Assembly (NCBI GenBank): GCA_009786535.1
Contig: WQRX01000024.1
Coordinates: 1-56,554 of the forward strand
Direction of reading: 5' to 3'
Source: Defluviitaleaceae bacterium
GTDB lineage: Bacteria > Bacillota > Clostridia > Lachnospirales > WQUN01
DNA length: 56,554 nt
Both the position numbers and the translations under genes were made by a program. The notes under the pieces are model-generated. The model did not search any database and had not been told where the DNA came from. It worked only from the letters and a program-made list of their open reading frames with translations. This document shows, piece by piece, positions 36,021 through 44,580 of this stretch (position 1 is its first letter; each line of letters opens with the position of its first letter).

Positions 36021-36030
36021 TTTCCACCCC

Positions 36031-36903
36031 TTAAAATAGGTTGCCAAAGGCCGCCATTATTTCCACGCCGATTATGGCAAGGTACATCGCCAAGAAACAC
36101 ATCAGCATGTAAAATGAATATTTCTTAATCTTGCCGGGGCGTTTCATGGCTATCATCTTCAACTTCTGTATTTCAAGTTGTTTCAAGTCATGGGCAAGCA
36201 TTTGAAAATACACGATGCCGTTATCACCCCGCATAACAGCGATAAGCCCACGCACAACGTCGGATAATTGAGAACTACCCATACGCGCCTCGAAGCGGGT
36301 AAGTGCCGTTTCGTGGGAACCCGATTTCATGTCGGCAATAGTAATTTCTAACTCCGTGCGTAACGCATCGCCCGCGTGTTTTTGATAAGTTTCAAAAATA
36401 GAGAGAATGTCACGGCTTGCTTTTAATTCTTGCGTGAGGGTGTTTACGAAGCGTGGCAATTCGGTTTCGATGGCTTCGCGTTTTTTGCGTACCACCTCAT
36501 CTGCGGAGTTATATTCTTTGAAAAATACAGCTATCGCCATACAAATAAAGATGGGCGTGAGTATGGGGATGAGTAATAAACAGGGTATCGCCAGTGCAAG
36601 AATTAACCCCGCCTTAACGATAGCCTTGGCCGTAAACACTTCGGGCGAAAGGTTAATATCCGCGGATTTGAGCGTGGATGTCATTTTGCGTTTTTTGTAA
36701 TCGTTCATTTTGATATACATGGACAGCTTCACCGCAAGGTCGAAAATAATAGCTTCAAATGACTTAGCTTGTTTCTTTTCCCTGCGGGTGACGGCGATTA
36801 CCGCTTTTGTGGTGGCGAGAGTTGGGATTTTTAATACATCGGCAAGGACAAAGTACAATCCTATGCCAAACAGGATAAAAAACGGAATGAGTATAACGAG
36901 CAT
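36031..36903 (-). CDS. TadC-like inner-membrane pilus assembly protein
   Basis: A 290-residue membrane protein of the type II secretion F/TadC family. An N-terminal helix (residues 1-25), a cytoplasmic region, a pair of helices near 95-130, the second cytoplasmic F domain (ELPRFVNTLTQELKASRDILSIFETYQ), and a C-terminal helix give the standard TadC layout. It forms the platform on which CpaF acts. Its partner TadB is encoded upstream, but a rightward toxin-antitoxin cassette now lies between them. AAGGTGAG precedes the ATG. Confidence 0.8.
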   Translation of the reverse strand: MLVILIPFFILFGIGLYFVLADVLKIPTLATTKAVIAVTRREKKQAKSFEAIIFDLAVKLSMYIKMNDYKKRKMTSTLKSADINLSPEVFTAKAIVKAGLILALAIPCLLLIPILTPIFICMAIAVFFKEYNSADEVVRKKREAIETELPRFVNTLTQELKASRDILSIFETYQKHAGDALRTELEITIADMKSGSHETALTRFEARMGSSQLSDVVRGLIAVMRGDNGIVYFQMLAHDLKQLEIQKLKMIAMKRPGKIKKYSFYMLMCFLAMYLAIIGVEIMAAFGNLF

Positions 36904-36932
36904 AACTCACCTTCTTTCAAAATTATTTTGCA

Positions 36933-36961
36933 TTGATTTTGCATATGAAATGTGATACATT
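36933..36961 (+). promoter_or_regulatory. Promoter of the RelB/RelE-type pair
   Basis: TTGATT (36933-36938), a 17-base spacer and TACATT (36956-36961), 34 bases before the antitoxin ATG. Repeated TTTTGCAT and ATTGCA words overlap it and could be the binding site of the antitoxin for autoregulation. Confidence 0.5.
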
Positions 36962-36995
36962 GCAACCGAGATTCGTATGTTTAGAAGGAGGCTAT

Positions 36996-37298
36996 ATGAC
37001 AAAAAACGAAACCCTGCACATTCGGGTTAATGAACACGTAAAATCAAATGCCGAAAACACACTTAGGTTGCTTGGCATATCCATATCAGAAGCGGTAAAC
37101 ATGTTTCTTCACCAGATTCCACTTGTGGGGGGGCTTCCTTTTGATGTGAAAGTACCCTTGGCACCGGAAAGCGTTGTTGCTTCAGATAAAATGGATTTAT
37201 ATAAAAAACTGGATGTGGGTATGGCACAAATTGAATCGGGCGATGTTGTTGATGCGGATGTTGTAATGCGCCGTTTGAGTGATAAGTATGGCTTATAA
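36996..37298 (+). CDS. RelB/DinJ-family antitoxin
   Basis: A 100-residue protein. The N-terminal 50 residues (TLHIRVNEHVKSNAENTLRLLGISISEAVNMFLHQI) are the ribbon-helix-helix DNA-binding domain of RelB/DinJ antitoxins; the acidic rest (KLDVGMAQIESGDVVDADVVMRRLSDKYGL) resembles the segment that wraps the toxin. GAAGGAGG precedes ATG 36996. It overlaps the toxin gene by eleven bases. The pair lies antisense inside the Tad block and should stabilise the element after excision. Confidence 0.92.
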   Translation: MTKNETLHIRVNEHVKSNAENTLRLLGISISEAVNMFLHQIPLVGGLPFDVKVPLAPESVVASDKMDLYKKLDVGMAQIESGDVVDADVVMRRLSDKYGL

Positions 37299-37599
37299 GG
37301 TTACTTATTCCACACAAGCGTCAATAGACCTTGAAGCCATTATTGAATATATTTACGGCGAACTGCATAACCCACAAGCTGCTCAAAATTTTTTCAATAA
37401 AACAGATGAAACCCTTGTAAGGCTTCGTGATAATCCTTTTATCTTTCCCCTACACCATGATGAAAGGCTGAGCGCGAAGGGACTACGATTCGTAACGATT
37501 GGCAGTTATTTAATGTTTTATGCCGTTGACGAAAAGAACAATTTGGTAAACATCGCGCGAATTATTTATGGCAGACGAAACATATCAGCAATTATTTGA
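37288..37599 (+). CDS. RelE/ParE-family toxin
   Basis: A 103-residue toxin: YKVTYSTQASIDLEAIIEYI at the start, NFFNKTDETLVRLRDNPF in the middle and the conserved end YLMFYAVDEKNNLVNIARIIYGRRN. This is the ParE/RelE fold; ParE-type members poison gyrase and RelE-type cut mRNA in the ribosome. The C-terminal IARIIYGRRN pattern is common to both, so the target is undecided. The ATG at 37288 overlaps the antitoxin stop. Toxin second and antitoxin first is the usual order. Confidence 0.9.
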   Translation: MAYKVTYSTQASIDLEAIIEYIYGELHNPQAAQNFFNKTDETLVRLRDNPFIFPLHHDERLSAKGLRFVTIGSYLMFYAVDEKNNLVNIARIIYGRRNISAII

Positions 37600-37609
37600 T
37601 TGCAAACTC

Positions 37610-38539
37610 CTACCTTTTATATTCAATGGGGCGTGTCAACCGAATCACTGCCGCCAGCGATATAAACAACGCTGCCGCCGATATTGCCAATATACCCTGC
37701 CCAACGATGGTATTCATTAACGTGTCAAACCAACTTCTGTTGAGGAAGAAAATTAACGGGATATTTCCCACCAACAACATCGCCATGATGATAAATTCCT
37801 TCATGGGTTCGTATAGCAAAATGTCTAACTCTGCCGATACCACGCGCATGTCCGATAACTTGGAAATAATGGGTGTTAAAGTAGTTTTGAGGGTTTTATC
37901 GTCTTGGCAAGCAATAACCGCGTCAATCCATTCGCGGTATACCTCGTTGGCGATTTTGTACTTAATATTTTCCAAGGCAAGCCGAAGGTCGGCGTTGATA
38001 AGGTTCGTCTGCGCCAAGAAATACTTAAACACATCACACACAGGCGGATTCAAGTACGCCACATTTTCTTCCACAGCGAGGATAAAGTTCTCACTCCGCA
38101 AATAAGAAGTAGTAACGATGGATAAGGCCGTTTCCAATTCGGCGTTTAGCTGCTTGCGGTAGAAATTGGCGGTGAACATAACATACCAAAACGGAAGCAT
38201 GGCAAACCCCACCGCCATAACAGGAATCATCAGCATATTGCCCAAGGCAAGGGCAAACAACGTACCCGCAATAAACAAGATGATTGAAAATACCGTAAGC
38301 GTTCCGAATAAATGCTTCTTGCCCGTTATTTCCAATATCTCTTTGGTTTCGATGATGGTTTTGCGTATACCCTTCACCTTTTTGGTGTTGGTCGCGGCTT
38401 TGATTTTCTGCGCGAGGGTCTTTTTACGCCTTTTGAATATGTTGCCGACATCTTCGGCAAATTCAAAAGGTGACAGGGATAACATCATAAATCCCCCCGC
38501 CACTAACCCAATAAACGCCATGAGTAAAATCGTTGTCAT
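37610..38539 (-). CDS. TadB-like inner-membrane pilus assembly protein
   Basis: A 309-residue membrane protein of the TadB/GspF type: helices near residues 3-22, 80-100 and 105-125, a cytoplasmic domain (ELETALSIVTTSYLRSENFILAVEENVAYL), and two C-terminal helices. It pairs with TadC as assembly platform. Its ATG overlaps the CpaF stop by four bases. The gene ends eleven bases after the convergent toxin gene, which separates it from TadC. Confidence 0.75.
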   Translation of the reverse strand: MTTILLMAFIGLVAGGFMMLSLSPFEFAEDVGNIFKRRKKTLAQKIKAATNTKKVKGIRKTIIETKEILEITGKKHLFGTLTVFSIILFIAGTLFALALGNMLMIPVMAVGFAMLPFWYVMFTANFYRKQLNAELETALSIVTTSYLRSENFILAVEENVAYLNPPVCDVFKYFLAQTNLINADLRLALENIKYKIANEVYREWIDAVIACQDDKTLKTTLTPIISKLSDMRVVSAELDILLYEPMKEFIIMAMLLVGNIPLIFFLNRSWFDTLMNTIVGQGILAISAAALFISLAAVIRLTRPIEYKR

Positions 38540-39882
38540 GCCGCACCCCCTACCAATTTTTCCAACACATCCAAGGGAATGCCGTTTTCGCGCAGGCGTT
38601 TTTGCAAACTCTCGGATATGGGGTCTACCCGCTCAAATGTACCTTTAATCGTCACTTTACCTTTGCTTATGGCGTTTTCGGTAATGTTGAAACGAAACAG
38701 GGTGCGGATTTTACGCTCGCCATCGGGTAGGATTTCGCACTCGGTTATTTCCATGATTCGGCGGCTTCTATCCTCCAGTTTCTTAGCAAACATAACAATG
38801 GGAAACGCCTCTGTGACGAGGTTGTACAGGGTTTTATCGTTGATGTCGTACTTAGTTTTACACAACGTAACCATGCGGTTGTACGTGGTGTCGCAAGAGT
38901 TGGCATGGGTGGTGGTGATTACGCCATGCCCTGTGCGGGCGGCTTCCTGCGCGGCGAAGGCTTCGCTTGACTTCATTTCACCCACGCACACGATGTCGGG
39001 GTTGGACGTAAGGGCATATTCTAGGAGTTTCTCTTGGTCTATATTTTGTTTGGGGTCTTCGCTATAACGTGTAACTGTATGCACCACGTTATTTAATACA
39101 TTGCCTTCCGCATCTTCACGCACAAGGTCAAACTCGCGGCAGCCGTTTTCAATGGTGAACAAACGCATATGGTCGGGAACGGTGGAAAGCAACCACGCCA
39201 TAACCGTAGTCTTACCACTCCCCGTTGCCCCCGTTACGCACATAGAAAGCCCATACCGCAAGCAAACCGTTAGAAAGTCAAGCATTTCTTCCGTGGCGGT
39301 TTTGTTTTTGATGAAGTCTTTTTTACCAAGCTGCTTGGGGTTGACGATACGGATGGACGCGGCCACACCCTTTTCTTCATCTGTGATGGGGTTGCCGAGT
39401 ACCGTGATACGAATTTTATTAGATAAATGCCCGCGTACCACGGGTTGGGAATGGTCTAAAATCATACCCGATTGGTGTAACACTCTGCGAATAACGTCAA
39501 TGGCATGTTGCGGGGAATTGAAGTGTTCACTTGCGGGTAAGATTTTGCCGTTGGCATAAGTGATTTTTACATCTTTCCATGAGTTAATATTGATTTCTTC
39601 CACATCATTTGAAAACAAGTATTGCGTAAGGAAAGAAAACTCTGCCATTTCAACGTATAACCGCTCAATTAACCCCTCAAAATCAAAACCGTCTACCGCG
39701 ATGTTATAATCGGTTAAATACTTGGCGATGTAGGCGCAGATTTGCTTTTTCTGTTCTTCGGGGTTGTCGGATATGAGGGTAGAAAACTTAGACGAGATAT
39801 ACTCCTGTACTTCGGTTAAAACGTCGGGGAAGGGCTTTTTAATACCATCATCGTCAAAAAAGTTGGAATATCGTTTATTCAA
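38536..39882 (-). CDS. TadA/CpaF-family secretion ATPase
   Basis: A 448-residue VirB11/CpaF hexameric ATPase that drives pilus assembly or transfer. Walker A is GATGSGKTTVMAWLL near residue 218; LFTIENGCREFDL follows. The Walker B and His boxes are PDIVCVGEMKSSEAFAAQEAA and GHGVITTTHANS. Length and domain order match CpaF rather than short VirB11. The TTG at 39882 is the better start, since GGAGG then lies nine bases upstream; the TTG at 39888 is too close. Adjacent genes encode CpaE-like, CpaB-like and TadB-like proteins, confirming a Tad context. Confidence 0.9.
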   Translation of the reverse strand: MNKRYSNFFDDDGIKKPFPDVLTEVQEYISSKFSTLISDNPEEQKKQICAYIAKYLTDYNIAVDGFDFEGLIERLYVEMAEFSFLTQYLFSNDVEEININSWKDVKITYANGKILPASEHFNSPQHAIDVIRRVLHQSGMILDHSQPVVRGHLSNKIRITVLGNPITDEEKGVAASIRIVNPKQLGKKDFIKNKTATEEMLDFLTVCLRYGLSMCVTGATGSGKTTVMAWLLSTVPDHMRLFTIENGCREFDLVREDAEGNVLNNVVHTVTRYSEDPKQNIDQEKLLEYALTSNPDIVCVGEMKSSEAFAAQEAARTGHGVITTTHANSCDTTYNRMVTLCKTKYDINDKTLYNLVTEAFPIVMFAKKLEDRSRRIMEITECEILPDGERKIRTLFRFNITENAISKGKVTIKGTFERVDPISESLQKRLRENGIPLDVLEKLVGGAA

Positions 39883-40618
39883 GGTCAAACACCTCCCGCG
39901 CCATTTTTTTAATTTCTGCGTTATATTTCTTCGCGTCTTTTCCGTTTAATGCGTCCAGTAGCCCTGCGGAATAAAATTGAGATTCAATTTCTTTCACATG
40001 GGGCAGGGTATAAGCGATGTCGCCATATACCGAACGGAAAGTGGCTTCCTCTTGTAACGGCTTCAAGTTAGAAAACACTTTGATGTGCTTATCTGTTTTG
40101 AACTTCGCCCGCGAAATGAGCGGTAGGTGGGAAGATAGATAAGAAAATGACTTTAAATCAACATTACATAGGCGCAGCACCCTGTCGGCCTGTTGCAAGG
40201 CAATGGTGGTAAATCCGTCCTCGGTGAGTACGCTTGAGCAGTCAATAATCACATAGTCGGTGACTTGGCGCAGTTGTGAAATTAACTCCGCTACACGCTC
40301 GGCCATAAATTCCGAATAGGTGAAAATGTTATCGCCGTTTTTGTAGCCAATCACAGCGATATGCTCATGCTTGGGGTAAGGGATAGCGGTTTGCATGATG
40401 TCTAACTGCTTGATATGGGGCTTAGAAAGCAAACTGCCGAGGGTGCGATTTTTAACATCCACACTCGGCAGTACAGTTGATACTACGGGGCAAAATAAAT
40501 CGGCAAAGATGATAATTACGTTTTTCTTCTTGGCTTCCAGTTCCCGCGCCAATTTCATCGCCGTTACCGTTTTCCCGCTTGAAGGGCTGCCCCATATGGC
40601 AATTACGTTATTATTCAT
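39875..40618 (-). CDS. CpaE/TadZ-like P-loop ATPase
   Basis: A 247-residue MinD/ParA-fold protein. The P-loop is WGSPSSGKTVTAMKLARELE near residue 10, with YVIIDCSSVL as Walker B near 118. It lacks the receiver domain of long CpaE proteins. In Tad systems this protein sets the site of pilus assembly. GGAGGTATC precedes the ATG. It overlaps both the CpaB-like gene upstream and CpaF downstream by eight bases, so the three are coupled. A second, longer CpaE-like protein is encoded at 26894. Confidence 0.75.
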   Translation of the reverse strand: MNNNVIAIWGSPSSGKTVTAMKLARELEAKKKNVIIIFADLFCPVVSTVLPSVDVKNRTLGSLLSKPHIKQLDIMQTAIPYPKHEHIAVIGYKNGDNIFTYSEFMAERVAELISQLRQVTDYVIIDCSSVLTEDGFTTIALQQADRVLRLCNVDLKSFSYLSSHLPLISRAKFKTDKHIKVFSNLKPLQEEATFRSVYGDIAYTLPHVKEIESQFYSAGLLDALNGKDAKKYNAEIKKMAREVFDLE

Positions 40619-41432
40619 CAGCCGATACCTCCTGTGCGTATGCTTCGGGCGTTTCTATGTCGGGCAGACCGTACCCTTGTAAAATTTCATATTCGCTGTA
40701 TTCATCTTCCTGCGGGAAAATAAAGTCCGATTGTACTTGTAAAAACATGCTACGGGTTTCCACTGCGCCACGGAATACCAACGCGGTATGGATTCGTGCC
40801 GTATTTTCAAGTTCGGTGAGCAATAACGCTTGTTGGGGGTACACCAACAATGTAAGAGTAGCGGGTAATTCCCTATCCTCATCGGGGTTACGGTGTGCGA
40901 AGGGTTCTTTGTCGTTACCCCTCGCATCCGTTACTGCGAGAACTTCTACATACCGCAATTCGGGCGGGGCTATGGTTAAGCGAAAATCGCCAAAATCGGA
41001 AGCAAAAACAGTAATAATATCCCCCGCCTCTAACTTGGCTGATAAACCCGCCGCGAATGAAGGAATACTCATAGAAATGGCAACCCGCGTACCGTCAAGG
41101 TTGTTAAGGTAGGGAAATTCGGCAAGGGGTGTGTCGGATAAATTCCCTACGAGGATATGGCTTTCGCGTAGCATATCGTGCCGTGCATACCTACCTATTA
41201 CGTTATCCATGTTTTGAATTACATTGTTAGGTAAATTAAAACCGCCTACATTTACGGCTGTAACCATGTCCGCGGTGATACGTTCACCCTGCTGTACATC
41301 GCGGGTCAAACGCACAACTTCTACTTGGGCTTGCACTGCACTGTTAAATAACGGCGTTAGCCCAAAACAGATAATGAGCGATAAGACGATGCAAATTAGC
41401 CCCAAAACGGTGCGATTTTTTAGGATATTCAA
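40611..41432 (-). CDS. CpaB/RcpC-like SAF-domain protein
   Basis: A 273-residue protein with an N-terminal membrane helix (VLGLICIVLSLIICFGLTPLF), a SAF domain (VRLTRDVQQGERITADMVTAVNV, residues about 38-95) and an RcpC-like domain (RVAISMSIPSFAAGLSAKLEAGDIITVFA). CpaB/RcpC proteins support the Tad pilus across the envelope. The TTG at 41432 is the likely start: GGGAGG lies about eight bases upstream and the codon overlaps the stop of the prepilin peptidase gene. No upstream ATG fits. Confidence 0.78.
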   Translation of the reverse strand: MNILKNRTVLGLICIVLSLIICFGLTPLFNSAVQAQVEVVRLTRDVQQGERITADMVTAVNVGGFNLPNNVIQNMDNVIGRYARHDMLRESHILVGNLSDTPLAEFPYLNNLDGTRVAISMSIPSFAAGLSAKLEAGDIITVFASDFGDFRLTIAPPELRYVEVLAVTDARGNDKEPFAHRNPDEDRELPATLTLLVYPQQALLLTELENTARIHTALVFRGAVETRSMFLQVQSDFIFPQEDEYSEYEILQGYGLPDIETPEAYAQEVSADE

Positions 41433-41863
41433 AATATAAAACCTCCCATATGTGTGATGATGTAAGACACAATACCCCCTACGCACAGAAATGGCGCAAG
41501 GGGTATTGCGGTCTTTTTACAAGCGGTAAAACCTTTTTTAATACAAAGGAAAACGGAAAACACAGCAACCAGCGACAGGGATATAATAATTTGCGCTACT
41601 CCGCCCCATACGCCCAGCACCGCGCCACAAGCAAACATTAATTTTACATCGCCGCCGCCAATGCCACCCTTAAACAATGCGGGGATAAAAAATGGGAGTG
41701 CGGTAATTACCGCACCCCCAAATGAACCACCCGTTCCAATTAAACTTACGACAATGATTAAAATACATATCCAATCGTCAACCTCGCGCCGTTTTATATC
41801 GGTGATGGCGGCGTAGATAAGCAACGCTGAAAATAATAAACCCGCACCAATAATTGTAACCAT
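41429..41863 (-). CDS. A24-family prepilin peptidase (TadV/CpaA-like)
   Basis: A 144-residue membrane aspartyl protease. The first catalytic Asp is in AAITDIKRREVDDW (near residue 22) and the second in the GGGDVKL motif (near 73), the GxGD signature. Five to six membrane helices and the lack of an N-methylation domain fit TadV/CpaA enzymes that cut Flp-type prepilins. It should process the two small EGFVD proteins and DUF4320. Its ATG overlaps the stop of the upstream gene by one base (TAATG). Confidence 0.9.
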   Translation of the reverse strand: MVTIIGAGLLFSALLIYAAITDIKRREVDDWICILIIVVSLIGTGGSFGGAVITALPFFIPALFKGGIGGGDVKLMFACGAVLGVWGGVAQIIISLSLVAVFSVFLCIKKGFTACKKTAIPLAPFLCVGGIVSYIITHMGGFIF

Positions 41864-42570
41864 TATCGGTCATACCCTTCTTCGGTTTGTTCGGCTTCAT
41901 ATTGGTTATGGAGCGAAACGCGGATGTCCATTGTATTTTTTTCAATTTCATCCGCCTGCTTGTCGGCGACACATATAATCGAATCCTTGATGTTATCTAA
42001 GTTTGTAACATTGCGCCGTTGCCAATCGGCATAAATGCACCAAAGGGGTTCTTCTAATGAATATAAGGCTTTTATTTGCTCGGTTGTTAATGTGGATGCT
42101 TTGGGGTCGAGGCTTGCTTGGATGTCGTGCAAAAGGGTGAGTTTATACGACAATGCAATTATTTCTTCGGGTAACATAACTTTTACCGTTTTCAAATAAT
42201 TATCGTACTCGGCCTTAACGGTGTAATATAATTTATTTGCAACATACTCATGCTCCACTTTTTCAAGGAACTCGAACATCGCCAATTGGACTTGATTTAC
42301 TCTCTCTGCCGTACAGTAAAAAAGGTAGGCATCGTGCAACGGATTTTCTGCCGTGTACAGGGCATCTACCATCTCATGGCTCATGGATAGCTCCATAAGT
42401 TCATTGCGGATTTCGTATTTAATGTTTACTTCCGAATGGAAATTAGTTAAATCATCCACCATGGCGGCTTCAAAAACTGCCTTAGCCTCGTGTTTTATTT
42501 TGGCGTTTAAGGCATCACGCAGAAGCAAGCCCTGTGCAACCCGTAATTCTTCTTCAATATTATTCGGCAT
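41863..42570 (-). CDS. Helical ICE protein of unknown function (DUF3848-like)
   Basis: A 235-residue soluble protein, almost all alpha-helical and acidic. Two similar halves each contain a (E/L)E..L..AL..(E/L)LY..E.PL..(A/I)Y....... pattern (ALYTAENPLHDAYLFY near residue 70 and ALYSLEEPLWCIYADW near 185), resembling the DUF3848 unit of ICE proteins. ATG 42570 has GGGAGGT upstream and lies inside the end of the methyltransferase gene. It precedes the prepilin peptidase. The role is unknown. Confidence 0.5.
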   Translation of the reverse strand: MPNNIEEELRVAQGLLLRDALNAKIKHEAKAVFEAAMVDDLTNFHSEVNIKYEIRNELMELSMSHEMVDALYTAENPLHDAYLFYCTAERVNQVQLAMFEFLEKVEHEYVANKLYYTVKAEYDNYLKTVKVMLPEEIIALSYKLTLLHDIQASLDPKASTLTTEQIKALYSLEEPLWCIYADWQRRNVTNLDNIKDSIICVADKQADEIEKNTMDIRVSLHNQYEAEQTEEGYDR

Positions 42571-43909
42571 GGTATACCTCCCACAATTTCTTCCCAATGT
42601 CGTAAATAACGGGAATCGTTACGCCATTCCCCGCCTGTTTATAAAGTTGGTTATCCGAGTTCACTACCCGCGCCCTGTAAAACATTTCATCGGTAAACCC
42701 CTGTAGGCGAAAGCACTCCGACGGCGTAAGTTTGCGAATGCGCCCATGTGCCGTAACCGTGCCTTGCTCGCAGGAAGTCATAAGGGCGTGGGCAAAATCC
42801 TTGCTCACCCGCCCCCGCCGATTGTTGCTTGTAGGGAATGAAAAATTTACGCAGTCGCCGGGGTAGGCTTTGGCGTACCCCTTCTTTGTGGCTTCTTTAA
42901 TTTTAAGATGCAACCCACATAAGGATGGGTCACATAACAAAACGCCATGTTTGTCTTGGCACGTTAATGTAAAGCTCGGTTCGCCGCAGTCTTTTAACCG
43001 TCTGCCATTTTGCCGTTTATTTTTACGGTCGGGAGTGAGCACAGCTCGCGCACAAACCAAAACCCCCGAATTGTCGGCTTTATGATTTGTAATTCCTGCG
43101 TTATATCGTGCCTTCAAGCACCGTGCCGTATCTGTAAGCTGTGGTTGTTTGCATAAATCAATGAAACAAATATTTTCGCTTGCCACTTCCACCAGCGCGT
43201 TTTGTGTTTGGTTGCGATTCACCCCCACACAGTAAAGTCCTGTTTTCGCACCACCCCCACCCGCTTGCGAGGTAAGGGTAACGCTTAACCCGCAGGGAGC
43301 GTATACCCTGCAACCTTGGCTACCCCCTATAAGTTCGACAGGAGTTTTTGTGTTTGTGCATCCGATAGGAAATACTTTTCGGGTACGTCCGTTTCTAAGA
43401 TGTCCGATAATGAAAACGCGCTCTCTATTTTGGGGAACGTATGATTTGGAATTGATAAGTTGCCATTCGCAGTCGTACCCAGCTTCGGATAGCTGATACA
43501 AAACTTCCGTAAAATCCCGCCCTCCATTGATTGATAAGAGGTTTTTAACATTTTCAAGGAGAACCCATCGGGGTTTATCTTCGGCAGTTTTGCCCTTGAG
43601 GAGTTTAATAATGTTGAAAAATAATCCGCTTCGTTCACCGTTAAGCCCTGTTTGGTGCTTGCCGCTGATGGAAATGTCTTGGCAGGGGAAGCCTGCCGTC
43701 CAGCCGTCTGCGTAGGGGATGTCACTTGATTCGAGGGTTGTAATGTCATCACTAAACCACTCCTTTTCGGTGGGGGAATGAATTGCGCGGTAACTGCGTA
43801 TCGCGTGTTTATCTTTTTCGCAAAAACCAATGCACTTAAACCCGGCCTGCGTAAGCCCTGCGGTAAAACCACCAAGCCCCGCAAAAAAGTCTATGAAGGT
43901 TATATCAAT
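42560..43909 (-). CDS. DNA (cytosine-5) methyltransferase with a non-canonical start codon
   Basis: Full-length C5-methyltransferase of about 449 residues. All key motifs are present in one frame: FIDFFAGLGGFTAG (I), GFPCQDIS with the catalytic Cys (IV), ENVKNLL (VI), PQNRERVFIIG (VIII), a variable target domain, ECFRLQGF (IX) and QAGNGVTIPV (X). Motifs I to VI lie upstream of the first in-frame TTG (43501), so that codon cannot be the true start. From the in-frame stop at 43972-43970 to motif I there is no ATG, GTG or TTG; the frame offers ATT (43909) or ATA (43903) after GGGAGG. It probably protects the element from host restriction; no endonuclease is adjacent. Confidence 0.85.
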   Translation of the reverse strand: MDITFIDFFAGLGGFTAGLTQAGFKCIGFCEKDKHAIRSYRAIHSPTEKEWFSDDITTLESSDIPYADGWTAGFPCQDISISGKHQTGLNGERSGLFFNIIKLLKGKTAEDKPRWVLLENVKNLLSINGGRDFTEVLYQLSEAGYDCEWQLINSKSYVPQNRERVFIIGHLRNGRTRKVFPIGCTNTKTPVELIGGSQGCRVYAPCGLSVTLTSQAGGGGAKTGLYCVGVNRNQTQNALVEVASENICFIDLCKQPQLTDTARCLKARYNAGITNHKADNSGVLVCARAVLTPDRKNKRQNGRRLKDCGEPSFTLTCQDKHGVLLCDPSLCGLHLKIKEATKKGYAKAYPGDCVNFSFPTSNNRRGRVSKDFAHALMTSCEQGTVTAHGRIRKLTPSECFRLQGFTDEMFYRARVVNSDNQLYKQAGNGVTIPVIYDIGKKLWEVYHAE

Positions 43910-44228
43910 ACACCTCCCATTCTTTTCCGTAGGTATAGGGGTACACCTTCTGCCCGCGGGCGTAGTTAATTAAATTTGCCGTTTGCCCCACCACGGACAT
44001 GTTGTACTGGTCTTTTACCGTCATCATCACCGAGCCTGCGATACCCGTTAATATGCCAATCATTGTGTAGGCGACATTTCCGCTTGCAAGATAGATGAGC
44101 AAGGAAATAATAATCCCGCCCAACGTACCCACCCCCGCCTGTAACAATTCCTTTTTCCCGAAGCCTGTGAAAAACTCGTTTTCCGTTTTTACGCCCATGG
44201 GGATATACAGGGAGTTATTGTTTTCCAT
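43905..44228 (-). CDS. PrgI/VirB3-like membrane protein
   Basis: A 107-residue protein. The start YIPMGVKTENEFFTGFGKKELLQAG is the PrgI-type N-terminus, followed by two membrane helices (VGTLGGIIISLLIYLA and VAYTMIGILTGIAGSVMMTV) and a short polar tail ending KEWEVY. PrgI/VirB3 proteins belong to the inner-membrane part of the type IV secretion system, normally next to VirB4; here VirB4 lies 13 kb away with the Tad genes in between. Its last codons carry the GGGAGG ribosome site of the methyltransferase. Confidence 0.7.
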   Translation of the reverse strand: MENNNSLYIPMGVKTENEFFTGFGKKELLQAGVGTLGGIIISLLIYLASGNVAYTMIGILTGIAGSVMMTVKDQYNMSVVGQTANLINYARGQKVYPYTYGKEWEVY

Positions 44229-44229
44229 A

Positions 44230-44559
44230 TCACACCGCCATTTCCACCGCGTCCGTCCATACGAGTTTTTTGGTTTTGTCTAATTCAACGCGGTTTTCCC
44301 ATGTGGAGTTGAGGGCAACGGATTTGAAATCAATATTGCTCCCCCGCGGGCTGTAACGCCCTGTTTGGCGATTTTGCCATGCAACAAGTTTGAGTTTTTG
44401 CCCGTTATCGGTTTCAAAATAACAGCGAATACAGAAATCGCCGTATACTTTCATTACAAGTTGGCCTTCAAATACACCTTCCTTGGCGGGAGTAAATGCG
44501 TTACGGTTAAAAACCGCCTCCCGCGCTTGCTTTTGTGTGTACACATGATTCGCTTCCAA
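44230..44559 (-). CDS. Conserved transfer-region protein of unknown function
   Basis: A 109-residue soluble protein with no membrane helix. The TTG start at 44559 has GGAAGGGG upstream. The middle is beta-rich (VFEGQLVMKVYGDFCIRCYFETDNGQKLKLVAWQNRQ), possibly an OB- or SH3-like fold. It lies between small membrane proteins of the transfer apparatus and ends one base before the PrgI-like gene. No family recognised. Confidence 0.45.
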   Translation of the reverse strand: MEANHVYTQKQAREAVFNRNAFTPAKEGVFEGQLVMKVYGDFCIRCYFETDNGQKLKLVAWQNRQTGRYSPRGSNIDFKSVALNSTWENRVELDKTKKLVWTDAVEMAV

Positions 44560-44580
44560 TATAAAACCCCTTCCAAAATT

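Noticed and set aside
41429..41486. Upstream in-frame start at 41486 for the CpaB-like gene
   Set aside because: It would place 18 extra residues inside the prepilin peptidase gene without a ribosome site; TTG 41432 has GGGAGG at good spacing.
42560..43501. Methyltransferase read as a 313-residue protein starting at TTG 43501
   Set aside because: This start would remove the SAM-binding motif and the catalytic PCQ motif, which are present in frame upstream.
43327..43884. A 185-codon frame upstream of the methyltransferase
   Set aside because: It overlaps the region that, in another frame, encodes the conserved methyltransferase motifs I-VI. The motif-bearing frame is the real one.
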